A stretch of DNA of 64,000 nt from NCBI GenBank assembly GCA_003480425.1, contig QUJA01000009.1, forward strand, positions 38,754-102,753, in the 5' to 3' direction. Each line of letters opens with the position of its first letter. Position 1 is the stretch's first letter. The notes under the pieces are model-generated. The model was not told the DNA's origin. It did not search any database and was given only the letters and a program-made list of their open reading frames with translations. Made by a program: the position numbers and the translations under genes. The DNA comes from Firmicutes bacterium AM31-12AC (GTDB lineage: Bacteria > Bacillota > Clostridia > Lachnospirales > Lachnospiraceae). Shown here piece after piece: positions 25,517 to 34,695 of this stretch.

Positions 25517-26338
25517 TTAACGCATCCGAATTCCATTTTCAAGAATTTCTATCTTCTTTTGTTTTAAAAGACGTCCTACTGCACGCTTAAATGCAGCTTT
25601 GCTCATACCAAACTCTTCCTTGATAACTTCTGGATCTGCCTTATCCGTAAACGGAAGCTTGCCGCCATGATTTTTGATTTCCTGCAAAATCTGCTCTGCA
25701 TCTTTATCCATCTGCTCCGGAATTTTATCTCTGACACTTAAATCCAGTTTTCCATCTTCTTTTACCGCTGTAACTCGTGCATCAATCATATCTCCGACAC
25801 GGAGTCTTCCATTGCATTCTTTCTTTGGAATTCTTGCGGAAAACTGATTGTCAACTGCTACAAACATACCAAATTCATCGCTTCTGTCATAAATGATTCC
25901 ACTTACCTTATCATCTTTTTTATATGGAGAATCTGTACGCAGCTGATGATATACTTTCATTGTTGCACACAAACGATCACTCTTATCAATATACAATGTT
26001 ACAAGACAATGATCGCCTTTTTCTACCTTTGCAGTCTGCTGCTTAAATGGAAGAAAAAGATCTTTTTCCAATCCCCAGTTCAAAAAGGCACCCATACGGC
26101 TTGTATCTGCAACCTCTAAAACTGCAAGCTGACCAATCGTAAGTTTTGGTTCGTTTGTTGTTGCAATCAGACGATCTGAAGAATCCTTATATAAGAATAC
26201 TTCAATCGGATCCCCCACTTCAATTCCAGAAGGAACCTGTTTTTTCGGAAGTAATACTCGTTCCTCATCACTTCCAAGATATACTCCAAAGTCCACTATC
26301 TTCACAACAGTTAGAACCTGCTTTTCTCCTAATTTCAT
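25517..26338 (-). CDS. CvfB/YitL family S1-domain RNA-binding protein
   Basis: 273 aa. Three S1-like OB repeats (about 1-60, 65-130, 145-205: KVSGIIYDRSDEFGMFVAVDNQFSARIPKKE) and a C-terminal winged helix (about 215-273: EVIKEEFGMSKAAFKRAVGRLLKQKKIEI). This is the CvfB architecture, linked to RNA binding and virulence-gene regulation in Firmicutes. It sits two bases after the SseB-like gene, so probably one transcript. Confidence 0.88.
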   Translation of the reverse strand: MKLGEKQVLTVVKIVDFGVYLGSDEERVLLPKKQVPSGIEVGDPIEVFLYKDSSDRLIATTNEPKLTIGQLAVLEVADTSRMGAFLNWGLEKDLFLPFKQQTAKVEKGDHCLVTLYIDKSDRLCATMKVYHQLRTDSPYKKDDKVSGIIYDRSDEFGMFVAVDNQFSARIPKKECNGRLRVGDMIDARVTAVKEDGKLDLSVRDKIPEQMDKDAEQILQEIKNHGGKLPFTDKADPEVIKEEFGMSKAAFKRAVGRLLKQKKIEILENGIRMR

Positions 26339-26340
26339 AT

Positions 26341-27102
26341 TTATCTCCTATTATTTCTCTTCGTTTTTCTATTAACCTGCAGCTGCAGATTAATACTGTA
26401 AGGATTTACTACAACGCCTGTTGTCTCTTTTGCCAGAATCTTTGAAAGATCTTTTGCTTCGATAACAGCTGTCTTAAATTTCACATCTTTCTGCGAATTT
26501 TGGAACTTCAAATATTCCTGGATATCTGTAAATAATGGCTGTAATACCTTTCCATCCTTCTGTCTTAAAATTGCAACACCTTGCTCTTCCTGATATGCAA
26601 CAATATATGTACCTTTTACATAATGTGCCAACATTTCTTCCTGTAGCTCTTTAAGCTCCTCTGTCATTTGAAGATCTTCTGTCTTACGAAGCTGCTGCAT
26701 AAAATATAATGCTGTAAGCTGAAGTTCCGGATTCTCTACAATCGGTCTTCCCTGAGCATCTTCGCTGCCATTCTTTCTTGTGATCAAAGAGGACAACTGA
26801 ATAATCATCTCCTGCTCTGTCCCTTTTTCTACTACAATTGCATTAATTCCCATCGGCAACAGACTGGAATAAAAGGAAAGCAAAAATTTATGATCTAATT
26901 TAATAATATGAAGAGGATTTTTCTGCTCCATCAATTTTTTACACTCTTCCTTTGCATGTTCCTCATCAAAGAAAACTAAAATTTCATCATCAAATGTTTC
27001 CTCATCACATAGTACAAATGGCATCTTTGTACATTCTGACATCGGCACATAAATTGCTTCTGAATTTCTTAATTTTCCTAACACTTCTTTTTCGTTGTCC
27101 AT
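26341..27102 (-). CDS. SseB family protein
   Basis: 253 aa. N-terminal SseB-like domain (YVPMSECTKMPFVLCDEETFDDEILVFFDEEHAKEEC; MGINAIVVEKGTEQEMII) and a second, weaker repeat in the C-terminal half (GTYIVAYQEEQGVAILRQKDG). No enzymatic motif; the family's role is poorly known. Ends in a basic tail (RKTKRNNRR). Coupled to the CvfB-like gene. Confidence 0.75.
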   Translation of the reverse strand: MDNEKEVLGKLRNSEAIYVPMSECTKMPFVLCDEETFDDEILVFFDEEHAKEECKKLMEQKNPLHIIKLDHKFLLSFYSSLLPMGINAIVVEKGTEQEMIIQLSSLITRKNGSEDAQGRPIVENPELQLTALYFMQQLRKTEDLQMTEELKELQEEMLAHYVKGTYIVAYQEEQGVAILRQKDGKVLQPLFTDIQEYLKFQNSQKDVKFKTAVIEAKDLSKILAKETTGVVVNPYSINLQLQVNRKTKRNNRR

Positions 27103-27123
27103 CTTCGTTATTTCCTTCCCGTC

Positions 27124-28494
27124 TTACATATTTTCAGTTATATGTCTTGCTACATAAACACCACTTGCAGATGCGTGAGAAAGAGAGTGTGTTACTCCAC
27201 TTCCGTCTCCGATTACATATAAGCCTTTATACAATGTTTCAAGATTCTCATCGATCTCTACTTCCATGTTATAGAATTTTACTTCTACGCCATAGAGCAG
27301 TGTATCATCATTTGCTGTTCCCGGTGCGATTTTGTCCAACGCATAGATCATCTCAATAATTCCATCTAAAATTCGTTTTGGAAGTACAAGACTCAAATCT
27401 CCCGGTGTCGCAGCCAATGTCGGACGAACAAGTCCTTCTTCGATACGTTTCTCATTACTTCGTCTTCCACGGATCAAATCACCAAACCGCTGTACAATAA
27501 CTCCTCCGCCAAGCATATTAGATAAACGTGCGATACTTTCACCATATCCATTACTGTCCTTGAATGGCTCTGAAAAATGCTTTGATACAAGAAGTGCAAA
27601 GTTTGTATTCTCTGTCTGTTTATCTTTGTCTTCGTAACTGTGTCCGTTTACTGTCACGATACCCTTTGTATTTTCATTTACAACAATTCCATTCGGATTC
27701 ATACAGAATGTACGCACATTATCTTCGAACTTCTCTGTACGATATACAATCTTACTTTCATATAATTCATCTGTCAGATGTGAGAAAATCTGTGACGGAA
27801 TTTCCACACGCACTCCAAGGTCTACTCTGTTAGACATTGTCGGAATCTTCATATCTTCACATACTTTTGACATCCACTTACTTCCGCTTCGTCCTACAGA
27901 TACGATACATTTCTCACAATCATCAAAATCATCCCCACAGAATACTCGATATCCACCTTCGATTGCTTCCAGATGATCTACCGGATACTCAAAACGGAAT
28001 TCCACTTTATCTTTCAATTCTGCATAAATATTTTCCAATACAACGTAGTTGATATCTGTTCCAAGATGTCTTACTGATGCATCTAACAGCTGAAGCTTAT
28101 TCTGCATACATAATTTTTTGAATTTTGTTCCGGCTGTAGAGTACATTTTAGTTCCCTCTCCACCATACTCCACATTGATATCATCTACATACTTCATCAA
28201 ATCAATGGCTGTATCTCTTCCGATATGCTCGTACAATGTTCCACCAAATGCATTTGTAATATTGTATTTTCCATCTGAAAATGCTCCGGCCCCACCGAAT
28301 CCACTCATAATCGCACATGTTTTACATTTGATACAGCTCTTTACTTTTTTACCATCGATCGGACAACGACGTTTCTCCAATGGATTCCCCAACTCAAAGA
28401 CTGCTATTTTTAATTCTGGCTTTCTTTTTACTAATTCATATGCTGAAAAAATACCTCCCGGTCCGGCTCCTATAATAATTACATCATATTTCAT
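27124..28494 (-). CDS. NAD(P)/FAD-dependent oxidoreductase (HI0933/YhiN-like)
   Basis: 456 aa. Rossmann dinucleotide motif GAGPGGIFSAYEL at residues 8-20, a Cys cluster CPIDGKKVKSCIKCKTC (about 43-60) next to MSGFGGAGAFSDGK, and a C-terminal FAD motif LYVIGDGSGVTHSLSHASASG. The cysteines could hold a metal or Fe-S site, which is unusual for plain flavoproteins. Substrate unknown. Cytosolic. Confidence 0.85.
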   Translation of the reverse strand: MKYDVIIIGAGPGGIFSAYELVKRKPELKIAVFELGNPLEKRRCPIDGKKVKSCIKCKTCAIMSGFGGAGAFSDGKYNITNAFGGTLYEHIGRDTAIDLMKYVDDINVEYGGEGTKMYSTAGTKFKKLCMQNKLQLLDASVRHLGTDINYVVLENIYAELKDKVEFRFEYPVDHLEAIEGGYRVFCGDDFDDCEKCIVSVGRSGSKWMSKVCEDMKIPTMSNRVDLGVRVEIPSQIFSHLTDELYESKIVYRTEKFEDNVRTFCMNPNGIVVNENTKGIVTVNGHSYEDKDKQTENTNFALLVSKHFSEPFKDSNGYGESIARLSNMLGGGVIVQRFGDLIRGRRSNEKRIEEGLVRPTLAATPGDLSLVLPKRILDGIIEMIYALDKIAPGTANDDTLLYGVEVKFYNMEVEIDENLETLYKGLYVIGDGSGVTHSLSHASASGVYVARHITENM

Positions 28495-28559
28495 ACTTTT
28501 CCTCCTGATTTGTTAACTTCATCTCTTACTATACACTATTCTTTTGAAAATATATATAC

Positions 28560-29261
28560 CTATTTCACTTCAACAGTCGCATAAGATACCCCATTTTCAT
28601 CGCATAACTCAATTACTGTACGATCCGTTTCTTTTGCATACTTTGGGTAAATAACATCACCTAAAACTGCTGACTTCTTATAACCTACACGAACCTGATG
28701 TATGACCTGATCTTTGGGAAGCAATTCCATTGCGAATTGTACATACTGACAATTATTTACATGTTCATTCGTATCAATATGATATTTTCTTACCGGAAAA
28801 GCTTCTCTGTCCTCATATTCTGCTGCCGGTCTGATTTTTCTGCCTTCATAATCCATATCCAGTTTCGGTTCTGTTCCATACGCTTCGATTTCTTCTTTGT
28901 CCGGCAAAATCGGGCGTCCTTTCTCCATATCCATATAAACCCAGAGTGAATTGGCACATGAAAGTCTGTTGTTCTCTTTATCCAGCATCACAAAATTACG
29001 TTCTCCAAACAAGCCCTTAAAATCACTGGCAAATGTTCCCACTGTGATTTCTTCTCCTAACTCTGGATATCGTTCTACAACAACCTGCCAGTAAGAAAGA
29101 ATCCATGCTTTTTTCTTCTCTTTTGCAGCCTTCACTCCAAAGCCTAAAGACTCTGATTGAAATGTACTGCAATCCTGAAAATAATTGATTAACGCCGGTA
29201 ATGTCATTGTTCCTCGATGATCGATTTCACTGTATCTTACTTTACTATCGAATGTATACAT
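28560..29261 (-). CDS. Acyl-ACP thioesterase
   Basis: 233 aa. Double hot-dog fold FatA/FatB-type: VRYSEIDHRGTMTLPALINYFQDCSTFQSESLG, ILSYWQVVVERYPELGEEI, and the second half with YHIDTNEHVNNCQYVQFA (catalytic Asn/His region). It releases fatty acids from ACP. Full length for the bacterial family. Monocistronic or loosely linked to its neighbours. Confidence 0.92.
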   Translation of the reverse strand: MYTFDSKVRYSEIDHRGTMTLPALINYFQDCSTFQSESLGFGVKAAKEKKKAWILSYWQVVVERYPELGEEITVGTFASDFKGLFGERNFVMLDKENNRLSCANSLWVYMDMEKGRPILPDKEEIEAYGTEPKLDMDYEGRKIRPAAEYEDREAFPVRKYHIDTNEHVNNCQYVQFAMELLPKDQVIHQVRVGYKKSAVLGDVIYPKYAKETDRTVIELCDENGVSYATVEVK

Positions 29262-29311
29262 CTGTATTTCCTTTCTAAAATGTCTGTCGTAATTATTATA
29301 TTTTATCTTTT

Positions 29312-30031
29312 TTATTTATTCAAGCTTGGCAACAGCTTCCATCTGATATGAAATTCTGTTGTTGACGTAATCTGTTCATATTCTTCTTCCGTCAAAACAG
29401 ACTTTAACTTTTGCTTTCCCTCCTCCGGAACAACAGCATTTGTTGTATTCAAAAAACAAAGTCCCGGGTATAACACACACCACCAGTTATGCCCCTTTGC
29501 CTCTCCTATCTCAATTCTCAAAGCTTCATAGTTTCCGGCTGGAAATCTTACATCACCATATGTCTTTTCTGGGAAATAACAGGTTGTAACTGCTGCACTT
29601 ATTGGATAATCATACCCGTTTTTAAGCACAACCTGCTGCGCACAGTCTCTCAGTTTATCCGTATTTCTTCTCATCCAGTCTGCTGTCTCAGTCACATTCA
29701 TCCCTTCTGGGATTTCCTCTTCCAGCAATTCGATAACCTTTTCTTTCACCTGCATTTTCAATGCCTGGTCTTCTTCGCTATCGCTGTTTGCCAGCACATG
29801 AAAGCGCAATACCTCTTGTGCAAGATGTTGCTGCATGCGTGCCTCTGATATCATCATACTTTGCCATCCGACAACAATTATGACCAGTACCACCAGCAAA
29901 GCTGCGCACAACAACAGACCAATCCTTGTCCACCTGAGTTCCCGCCTCGCAAATTTATTTTCACATTGTAATTCATCTTCGTATCGATAAGCAGATGTCC
30001 TTATCAGTTTTTGCTTCTTCCCGGATAACAT
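29312..30031 (-). CDS. spoIIR: Stage II sporulation protein R
   Basis: 239 aa. N-terminal TM anchor (about 38-60), then the SpoIIR core: LAQEVLRFHVLANSDSEEDQALKMQVKEKVIELLEE, TTCYFPEKTYGDVRFPAGNYEALRIEIGEAKGHNWWCVLYPGLCF. In the forespore it is secreted to trigger SpoIIGA processing of pro-sigma-E. A long basic N-terminal extension precedes the TM segment. Confidence 0.95.
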   Translation of the reverse strand: MLSGKKQKLIRTSAYRYEDELQCENKFARRELRWTRIGLLLCAALLVVLVIIVVGWQSMMISEARMQQHLAQEVLRFHVLANSDSEEDQALKMQVKEKVIELLEEEIPEGMNVTETADWMRRNTDKLRDCAQQVVLKNGYDYPISAAVTTCYFPEKTYGDVRFPAGNYEALRIEIGEAKGHNWWCVLYPGLCFLNTTNAVVPEEGKQKLKSVLTEEEYEQITSTTEFHIRWKLLPSLNK

Positions 30032-30153
30032 ATTTAACTCCCTCCATCTTTTCTGATGCAGGGAGTATTGCCATTTCTGATTCTACTTATTCGAAATCAA
30101 ACTTATCCGCCATCCAGCTTCTTGTTATTGTTCTATCTACCCATAAAAACAGC

Positions 30154-30831
30154 TTACTCAATATGTTTCAATGTATCACTTACAGTTTGTACCTGGTTAT
30201 CAATATGTGTGCAAGTTACTTTTGTTGCCCGCTCTTTCTCACCCTTTTCAATTGACTCGACAATATCATTATGTTCCTGTATGATCTGTGGATGCCGCTC
30301 TTTTAATTTCAGATATTCCACACGGTATCGATACATCTGTTCTCTAAAATTATTCAACAAGGAAATCAATTTTTGATTGTCCGTTGCAAGATAAATTAAA
30401 TCATGAAATGCTACATCAGCTTCTGCAACTGCTGTGATATCGCTTGCACTTCCAAGCAGTGCTTCGAATTCTTTTGCCGCCTGCTTTAACTCCTGCATTC
30501 CTTCTTTTGTCATTCTGTCACATGCAAGCTGCACTGCAAGTTCCTCGAGTGCTCTTCGCACTTCAAGAACATCTCTCAAACTCTTTTCTGTAATCTGGGC
30601 AACCTCCGCACCTTTTCTTGGAATCATCAAAACAAGACCTTCCAACTCCAACTTGCGGATTGCCTCTCTTATCGGAGTTCTGCTGACACCTAATTTATTT
30701 GCCAGTTGAATCTCCATCAGTCTCTCCCCCGGTTTCAATTCTCCTCTCAAAATTGCCTGTCGTAATGTATTGAACACAACATCACGGAGTGGCAGATATT
30801 CATTCATATTCACTTCAAAGTTCATCTCCAT
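30154..30831 (-). CDS. GntR-family transcriptional regulator (FadR/FCD type)
   Basis: 225 aa. Winged HTH (about 10-80: VVFNTLRQAILRGELKPGERLMEIQLANKLGVSRTPIREAIRKLELEGLV) and a C-terminal FCD domain (about 95-215) with metal-ligand-type residues in DVAFHDLIYLATDN and HPQIIQEHNDIVESI. Ligand probably a carboxylate. It starts 3 bases after the ispE stop, so it is co-transcribed with ispE. Confidence 0.93.
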   Translation of the reverse strand: MEMNFEVNMNEYLPLRDVVFNTLRQAILRGELKPGERLMEIQLANKLGVSRTPIREAIRKLELEGLVLMIPRKGAEVAQITEKSLRDVLEVRRALEELAVQLACDRMTKEGMQELKQAAKEFEALLGSASDITAVAEADVAFHDLIYLATDNQKLISLLNNFREQMYRYRVEYLKLKERHPQIIQEHNDIVESIEKGEKERATKVTCTHIDNQVQTVSDTLKHIE

Positions 30832-30834
30832 CTG

Positions 30835-31710
30835 TCAGTTCCTCCCTGCACCATGTACATTTGTTACGTAAACTTGTTTTGCCAGTGCCCTTCTCCTAAT
30901 TCTGTCCTGTGCTTTTCTTGCTGCTGCCTTTGTCTCAAATAACCCAAACACCGTAGGTCCGCTTCCACTCATCATCGCATTTAATGCACCCGCATTTTTC
31001 ATCTCCTGTTTTATCTCCTCGATGACCGGATGCATTGGAATCGTTACATCTTCGAGAACATTTCCCATACATGAAGCGATTGTTTTAAGATCTCGTTTCT
31101 CTAATCCTTCAATTAGCCCATCAATATCCGGATGCTCTACAAGTTCTTTTGAATCCAACGCTTCATAGACAACTTTCGTAGACACACTGATTGGTGGTTT
31201 TGCGATCAACACAAAACATTTCGGCATAGGAGTGAGTGTGGTCAATTCTTCTCCAATACCCTCTGCCAAAACTGTCCCTCGCATAATACAGTACGGAACA
31301 TCTGCACCAAGCTTTACTCCTCGCTCCATCAGTTCTGTCTGTGTCAGCTTCAGATCAAACATCTTATTCATACCATACAGAACTGCCGCTGCATTCGAAC
31401 TTCCTCCTGCCATCCCGGCTGCAACCGGAATGTGTTTGTTCAATGTAATATGAACACCTTCCTCAATATGGAATTCTTCTATCAACATCTCTGCCGCTTT
31501 GTATGCAATATTCTCTTTTCCTGTTGGTAGAAAATACAAATTTGTCTTTATTTCAATCCCCGGATTTTTCGTTCGCTTAATCTTTACTTCATCATACAGA
31601 TAAATGGACTGCATAATCATCCGCACGTCATGATATCCATTCTCTCTTCTTCCAAGAACGTCCAATCCTAGATTGATTTTTGCCAGTGACTTTAGCTCAA
31701 TCTGCTTCAT
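30835..31710 (-). CDS. ispE: 4-diphosphocytidyl-2-C-methyl-D-erythritol kinase
   Basis: 291 aa. GHMP kinase of the MEP isoprenoid pathway. KSLAKINLGLDVLGRRENGYHDV at the N-terminus, the ATP loop PVAAGMAGGSSNAAAVL (about 90-106) and MMSGSGPTVFGLFE in the C-terminal domain. Start at 31710 (MKQIEL), because GGAGG lies 8 bases upstream inside the longer open frame beginning at 31725. Confidence 0.96.
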   Translation of the reverse strand: MKQIELKSLAKINLGLDVLGRRENGYHDVRMIMQSIYLYDEVKIKRTKNPGIEIKTNLYFLPTGKENIAYKAAEMLIEEFHIEEGVHITLNKHIPVAAGMAGGSSNAAAVLYGMNKMFDLKLTQTELMERGVKLGADVPYCIMRGTVLAEGIGEELTTLTPMPKCFVLIAKPPISVSTKVVYEALDSKELVEHPDIDGLIEGLEKRDLKTIASCMGNVLEDVTIPMHPVIEEIKQEMKNAGALNAMMSGSGPTVFGLFETKAAARKAQDRIRRRALAKQVYVTNVHGAGRN

Positions 31711-31755
31711 CGGTGTGTCCTCCATGTTCTCGTTTGTATCTTGTATACAATATAG

Positions 31756-33315
31756 CTATAGTATACTCAAATTCTCCTTGAAAATCAAGATTTTATCCCC
31801 TTCTTTTATTGTAGTTTGTTCTAAATTATTGACTTCCATAATCCCCTCTTCCGTCGTCATAAATTTCTTCGCTAAATCCCATAATTTATCCTCTTTTTTC
31901 ACTACATACCCTACAATTCCCGGTCTCTTTTCTATTTCTTCTACCGACAATGGGGCAAATGCTACTGATGTGATTACCTGTGCAGTCACCGATTTTCGTA
32001 TAAATGTATCGAATGATAAGACTGCCTTGATTTCTACTTCCTCATTTCCGGCAAGATTTACAGATAGCTGTTCCACATGCTCTGCTATATTATATTTCAC
32101 ATTCTCCGGCATATTATTGCACTCCAAAAGCCAGGTAAATGGAATCATTCCCTGCCAGTTTCCAAAAGGCTGTTCATCATTCGCCCTCAAATACAAAAAG
32201 GAAAGATGCAGGATTCCATCAAGCTGAAGTCCTTGTTTGGACGGTTCCACATGTTCTAACTGAATTTCACCATCACTATGACATATCTGCAAAACATCTT
32301 CCTTCAATTCCGGAAGATTTAAATGTTCTGATATTTTGCATTTCGAATGATTTTGAATCATCAATTCCTCATAATCTGCTTCTCTCACCTCAAATTCACA
32401 TTTTTTCTGAAGGGAATACATATCCGCCAGCACATCTATACTTTCTTCTTTGTAAATGTTCATCCTCAAATGTATCGTTCCTTCAATTCCAATCACACGC
32501 ATTTCCCCGTCTTCATCAAGCCGGACATCTGCAAGTGTATCTTCCAGTGCGTAGTTTATATAGTCATACATTCCTTCTTCAATCCCGCTGCACTCTAATT
32601 TCCCTTCAAATAGAACTGTCTGTTCCAGCCAATCCATCTTCTGTTCTTCTGACAAGTAAATTATAAAGACCAGAAATTCACCTTGTAATCGAAGTTCGTC
32701 CTGCATCAAACGTATTTCCAGCTTACGCAGGCTGATATCACTAAGCAATAATTGACCTATACTTTCTTTTGTTCCCGGAAGTGTGATTTCCTCTTTAACA
32801 CGATATGTATCGTTTTTATTCATCTGGATTCCAAGCAGGTTGATTCTGTTCACTTTTTTATAGACCGGCACATCACTTTCCATATCTATTGTTGTTTCTT
32901 CCTCCTGCATTTGTTCTCTTCCAATTTCAAGTTCAATCATTGCATGTAAACTGATTTTACGTGAATGAATCAAAGCTGACTGAAACTCCGTTCTCACATG
33001 TTTGATAAAAAACTCATCCTTTCCCATATCTGTAACATAAACCATCTCCTCAAACGGAATTTTTCCTTCTAGTGAAGCCAGTCTGTTTTCTTCTGAATCC
33101 ACAATATATAAAATTTGAAAACAAAGCTTTCCTGATACTCTCAGATAATTTTCTATTAAATTTATATCTTCGATTTTTACGGTTTCTTTACTTCTTACAA
33201 TCTGCTTTACATCATCTTTTGTATCCGGAACATTATAATCCTCATCCATTTGAAATTGATCTGTTATAGATGGTTTTTCCTGCATATAACGCACTTGTTT
33301 TTGTACTAATTCCAT
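31756..33315 (-). CDS. SPOCS (DUF3794) and LysM protein, SipL-like
   Basis: 519 aa. Repeated SPOCS/DUF3794 domains (about 35-140, 175-290, 330-440) and a C-terminal LysM (about 467-515: GIVGYVVKKEDKLWDLAKKFMTTEEGIMEVNNL). This architecture matches SipL, the C. difficile spore-coat morphogenetic protein that partners SpoIVA and replaces SpoVID. No signal peptide, consistent with mother-cell cytoplasm. The symbol is left blank because orthology is inferred from architecture alone. Confidence 0.88.
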   Translation of the reverse strand: MELVQKQVRYMQEKPSITDQFQMDEDYNVPDTKDDVKQIVRSKETVKIEDINLIENYLRVSGKLCFQILYIVDSEENRLASLEGKIPFEEMVYVTDMGKDEFFIKHVRTEFQSALIHSRKISLHAMIELEIGREQMQEEETTIDMESDVPVYKKVNRINLLGIQMNKNDTYRVKEEITLPGTKESIGQLLLSDISLRKLEIRLMQDELRLQGEFLVFIIYLSEEQKMDWLEQTVLFEGKLECSGIEEGMYDYINYALEDTLADVRLDEDGEMRVIGIEGTIHLRMNIYKEESIDVLADMYSLQKKCEFEVREADYEELMIQNHSKCKISEHLNLPELKEDVLQICHSDGEIQLEHVEPSKQGLQLDGILHLSFLYLRANDEQPFGNWQGMIPFTWLLECNNMPENVKYNIAEHVEQLSVNLAGNEEVEIKAVLSFDTFIRKSVTAQVITSVAFAPLSVEEIEKRPGIVGYVVKKEDKLWDLAKKFMTTEEGIMEVNNLEQTTIKEGDKILIFKENLSIL

Positions 33316-33355
33316 GAGCCCCTCCTTGCATACAAACGCTATTTCCGACTTTGCG

Positions 33356-33802
33356 TCAATTATGAAACTGAACCGGTTTCCCGATTTCTTTCGTTTTAAC
33401 TGCTATATATGGATATGTTACAATTTCTTTTGTTTTTTCATCTCTGGGCGGTCCATCTAATTCTGTATGGATATAAATCGCTTCTGCAGTTTCATAAAAT
33501 TCCGTCACTTTTACACTATACCCGCTCTGTGGTTTTTCTCCATATCCTTCCACAATATACAATTCTCCTTGATCCGAATATGTCAAATGAAATGCCTTTT
33601 CTTTATTTTTTGATATTTTTTCTTTCAGTTCATTCGGCAGCTCTGCTTTTTCAAGAACAGTAAACTTTAGATCCCGTATTTTTTCTGTTACCTCTACCTT
33701 GGTTATACATCCGACAGCTGTTATTACCACGCTCAAAATCACGACGACGCCTGTACTCAAGCGTTTTATTTTTTTCAAAACCATGTCCAACATGCACTTC
33801 AC
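33356..33802 (-). CDS. PrcB-like C-terminal domain lipoprotein
   Basis: 148 aa. N-terminal hydrophobic segment with lipobox-like TAVGC (about 27-31). FTVLEKAELPNELKEKISKNKEKAFHLTYSDQGELYIVEGYGEKPQSGYSVKVTEFYET matches the PrcB_C protease-complex-subunit pattern. Probably an extracytoplasmic, membrane-bound protein; partner unknown. Start choice among two nearby Met codons is uncertain. Confidence 0.7.
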   Translation of the reverse strand: MKCMLDMVLKKIKRLSTGVVVILSVVITAVGCITKVEVTEKIRDLKFTVLEKAELPNELKEKISKNKEKAFHLTYSDQGELYIVEGYGEKPQSGYSVKVTEFYETAEAIYIHTELDGPPRDEKTKEIVTYPYIAVKTKEIGKPVQFHN

Positions 33803-33943
33803 ATATCCATTTCTCTAGTATCTTATTACTTGAAATGTTGATTTATGCGTTGTGTTTTTAACATAAGTTTAGTATACTTTGAATAGTAGTTTTGAACGTA
33901 ATAGTTCAATTACAAGTCATAAACAAAAGAGAGGTTTATATCT

Positions 33944-34675
33944 ATGATACGTTTAATCATTGTCGCAGTATTTCTTATACTGTTTTTGATTTTGTCAATT
34001 CCGATTTTTTTCGTTGAATGGCTGATTGGCAAGGTAAACAAAGATGCAAAAGATATCAGTTCTCTTCGCATTGTCCAGTGGGCGTTTAAAGTCATCACCA
34101 GATTATCCGGTGTGTCTGTCACTGTGATCGGAGAAGAGAATATTCCGGATGAGGCTGTTTTATTTATCGGTAATCACCGCAGTTATTTCGATATTGTCCT
34201 GACATATTCACGCTGCAAACGTCTCACCGGTTATATAGCTAAAAAAGAGGTTCAGAAAGTTCCTTTTCTCTCTGTCTGGATGCAATATCTCTATTGTCTT
34301 TTCTTAGATCGTGAGAATGCAAAAGAAGGATTAAAGACAATTTTAAAAGCCATTGAATATGTTAAGAATGGTATTTCTATCTTTATCTTTCCGGAGGGTA
34401 CAAGAAATAAAGGAGAAGAATTAAGTTTACTTCCTTTTAAAGATGGTGCATTTAGGATTGCCACAAAAACAGGATGTCCTATTGTCCCGGTCTCTCTGAA
34501 TAATACTGCTGATATTTTAGAAAATCATTTTCCGCATATTAAAAAGACACATGTTGTCATCGAATATGGCAAACCAATTTATCCAAATGAACTGGATGCT
34601 GAGAACAAAAAACATATCGGTGCTTATGTACAGAATATTGTTCAGGAAACAATTAATAAGAATGCGGAAATTTAA
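33944..34675 (+). CDS. plsC: 1-acyl-sn-glycerol-3-phosphate acyltransferase
   Basis: 243 aa membrane enzyme that makes phosphatidic acid. N-terminal TM helix (about 3-28), the HX4D catalytic motif in NHRSYFD (His78, Asp83), FPEGTRN (about 149) and GCPIVPVSL. Ribosome-binding site GAGAGG. It begins a plus-strand run with pncB, ddl and murF. Confidence 0.93.
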   Translation: MIRLIIVAVFLILFLILSIPIFFVEWLIGKVNKDAKDISSLRIVQWAFKVITRLSGVSVTVIGEENIPDEAVLFIGNHRSYFDIVLTYSRCKRLTGYIAKKEVQKVPFLSVWMQYLYCLFLDRENAKEGLKTILKAIEYVKNGISIFIFPEGTRNKGEELSLLPFKDGAFRIATKTGCPIVPVSLNNTADILENHFPHIKKTHVVIEYGKPIYPNELDAENKKHIGAYVQNIVQETINKNAEI

Positions 34676-34695
34676 CGTAACACAAGGAGACTAAA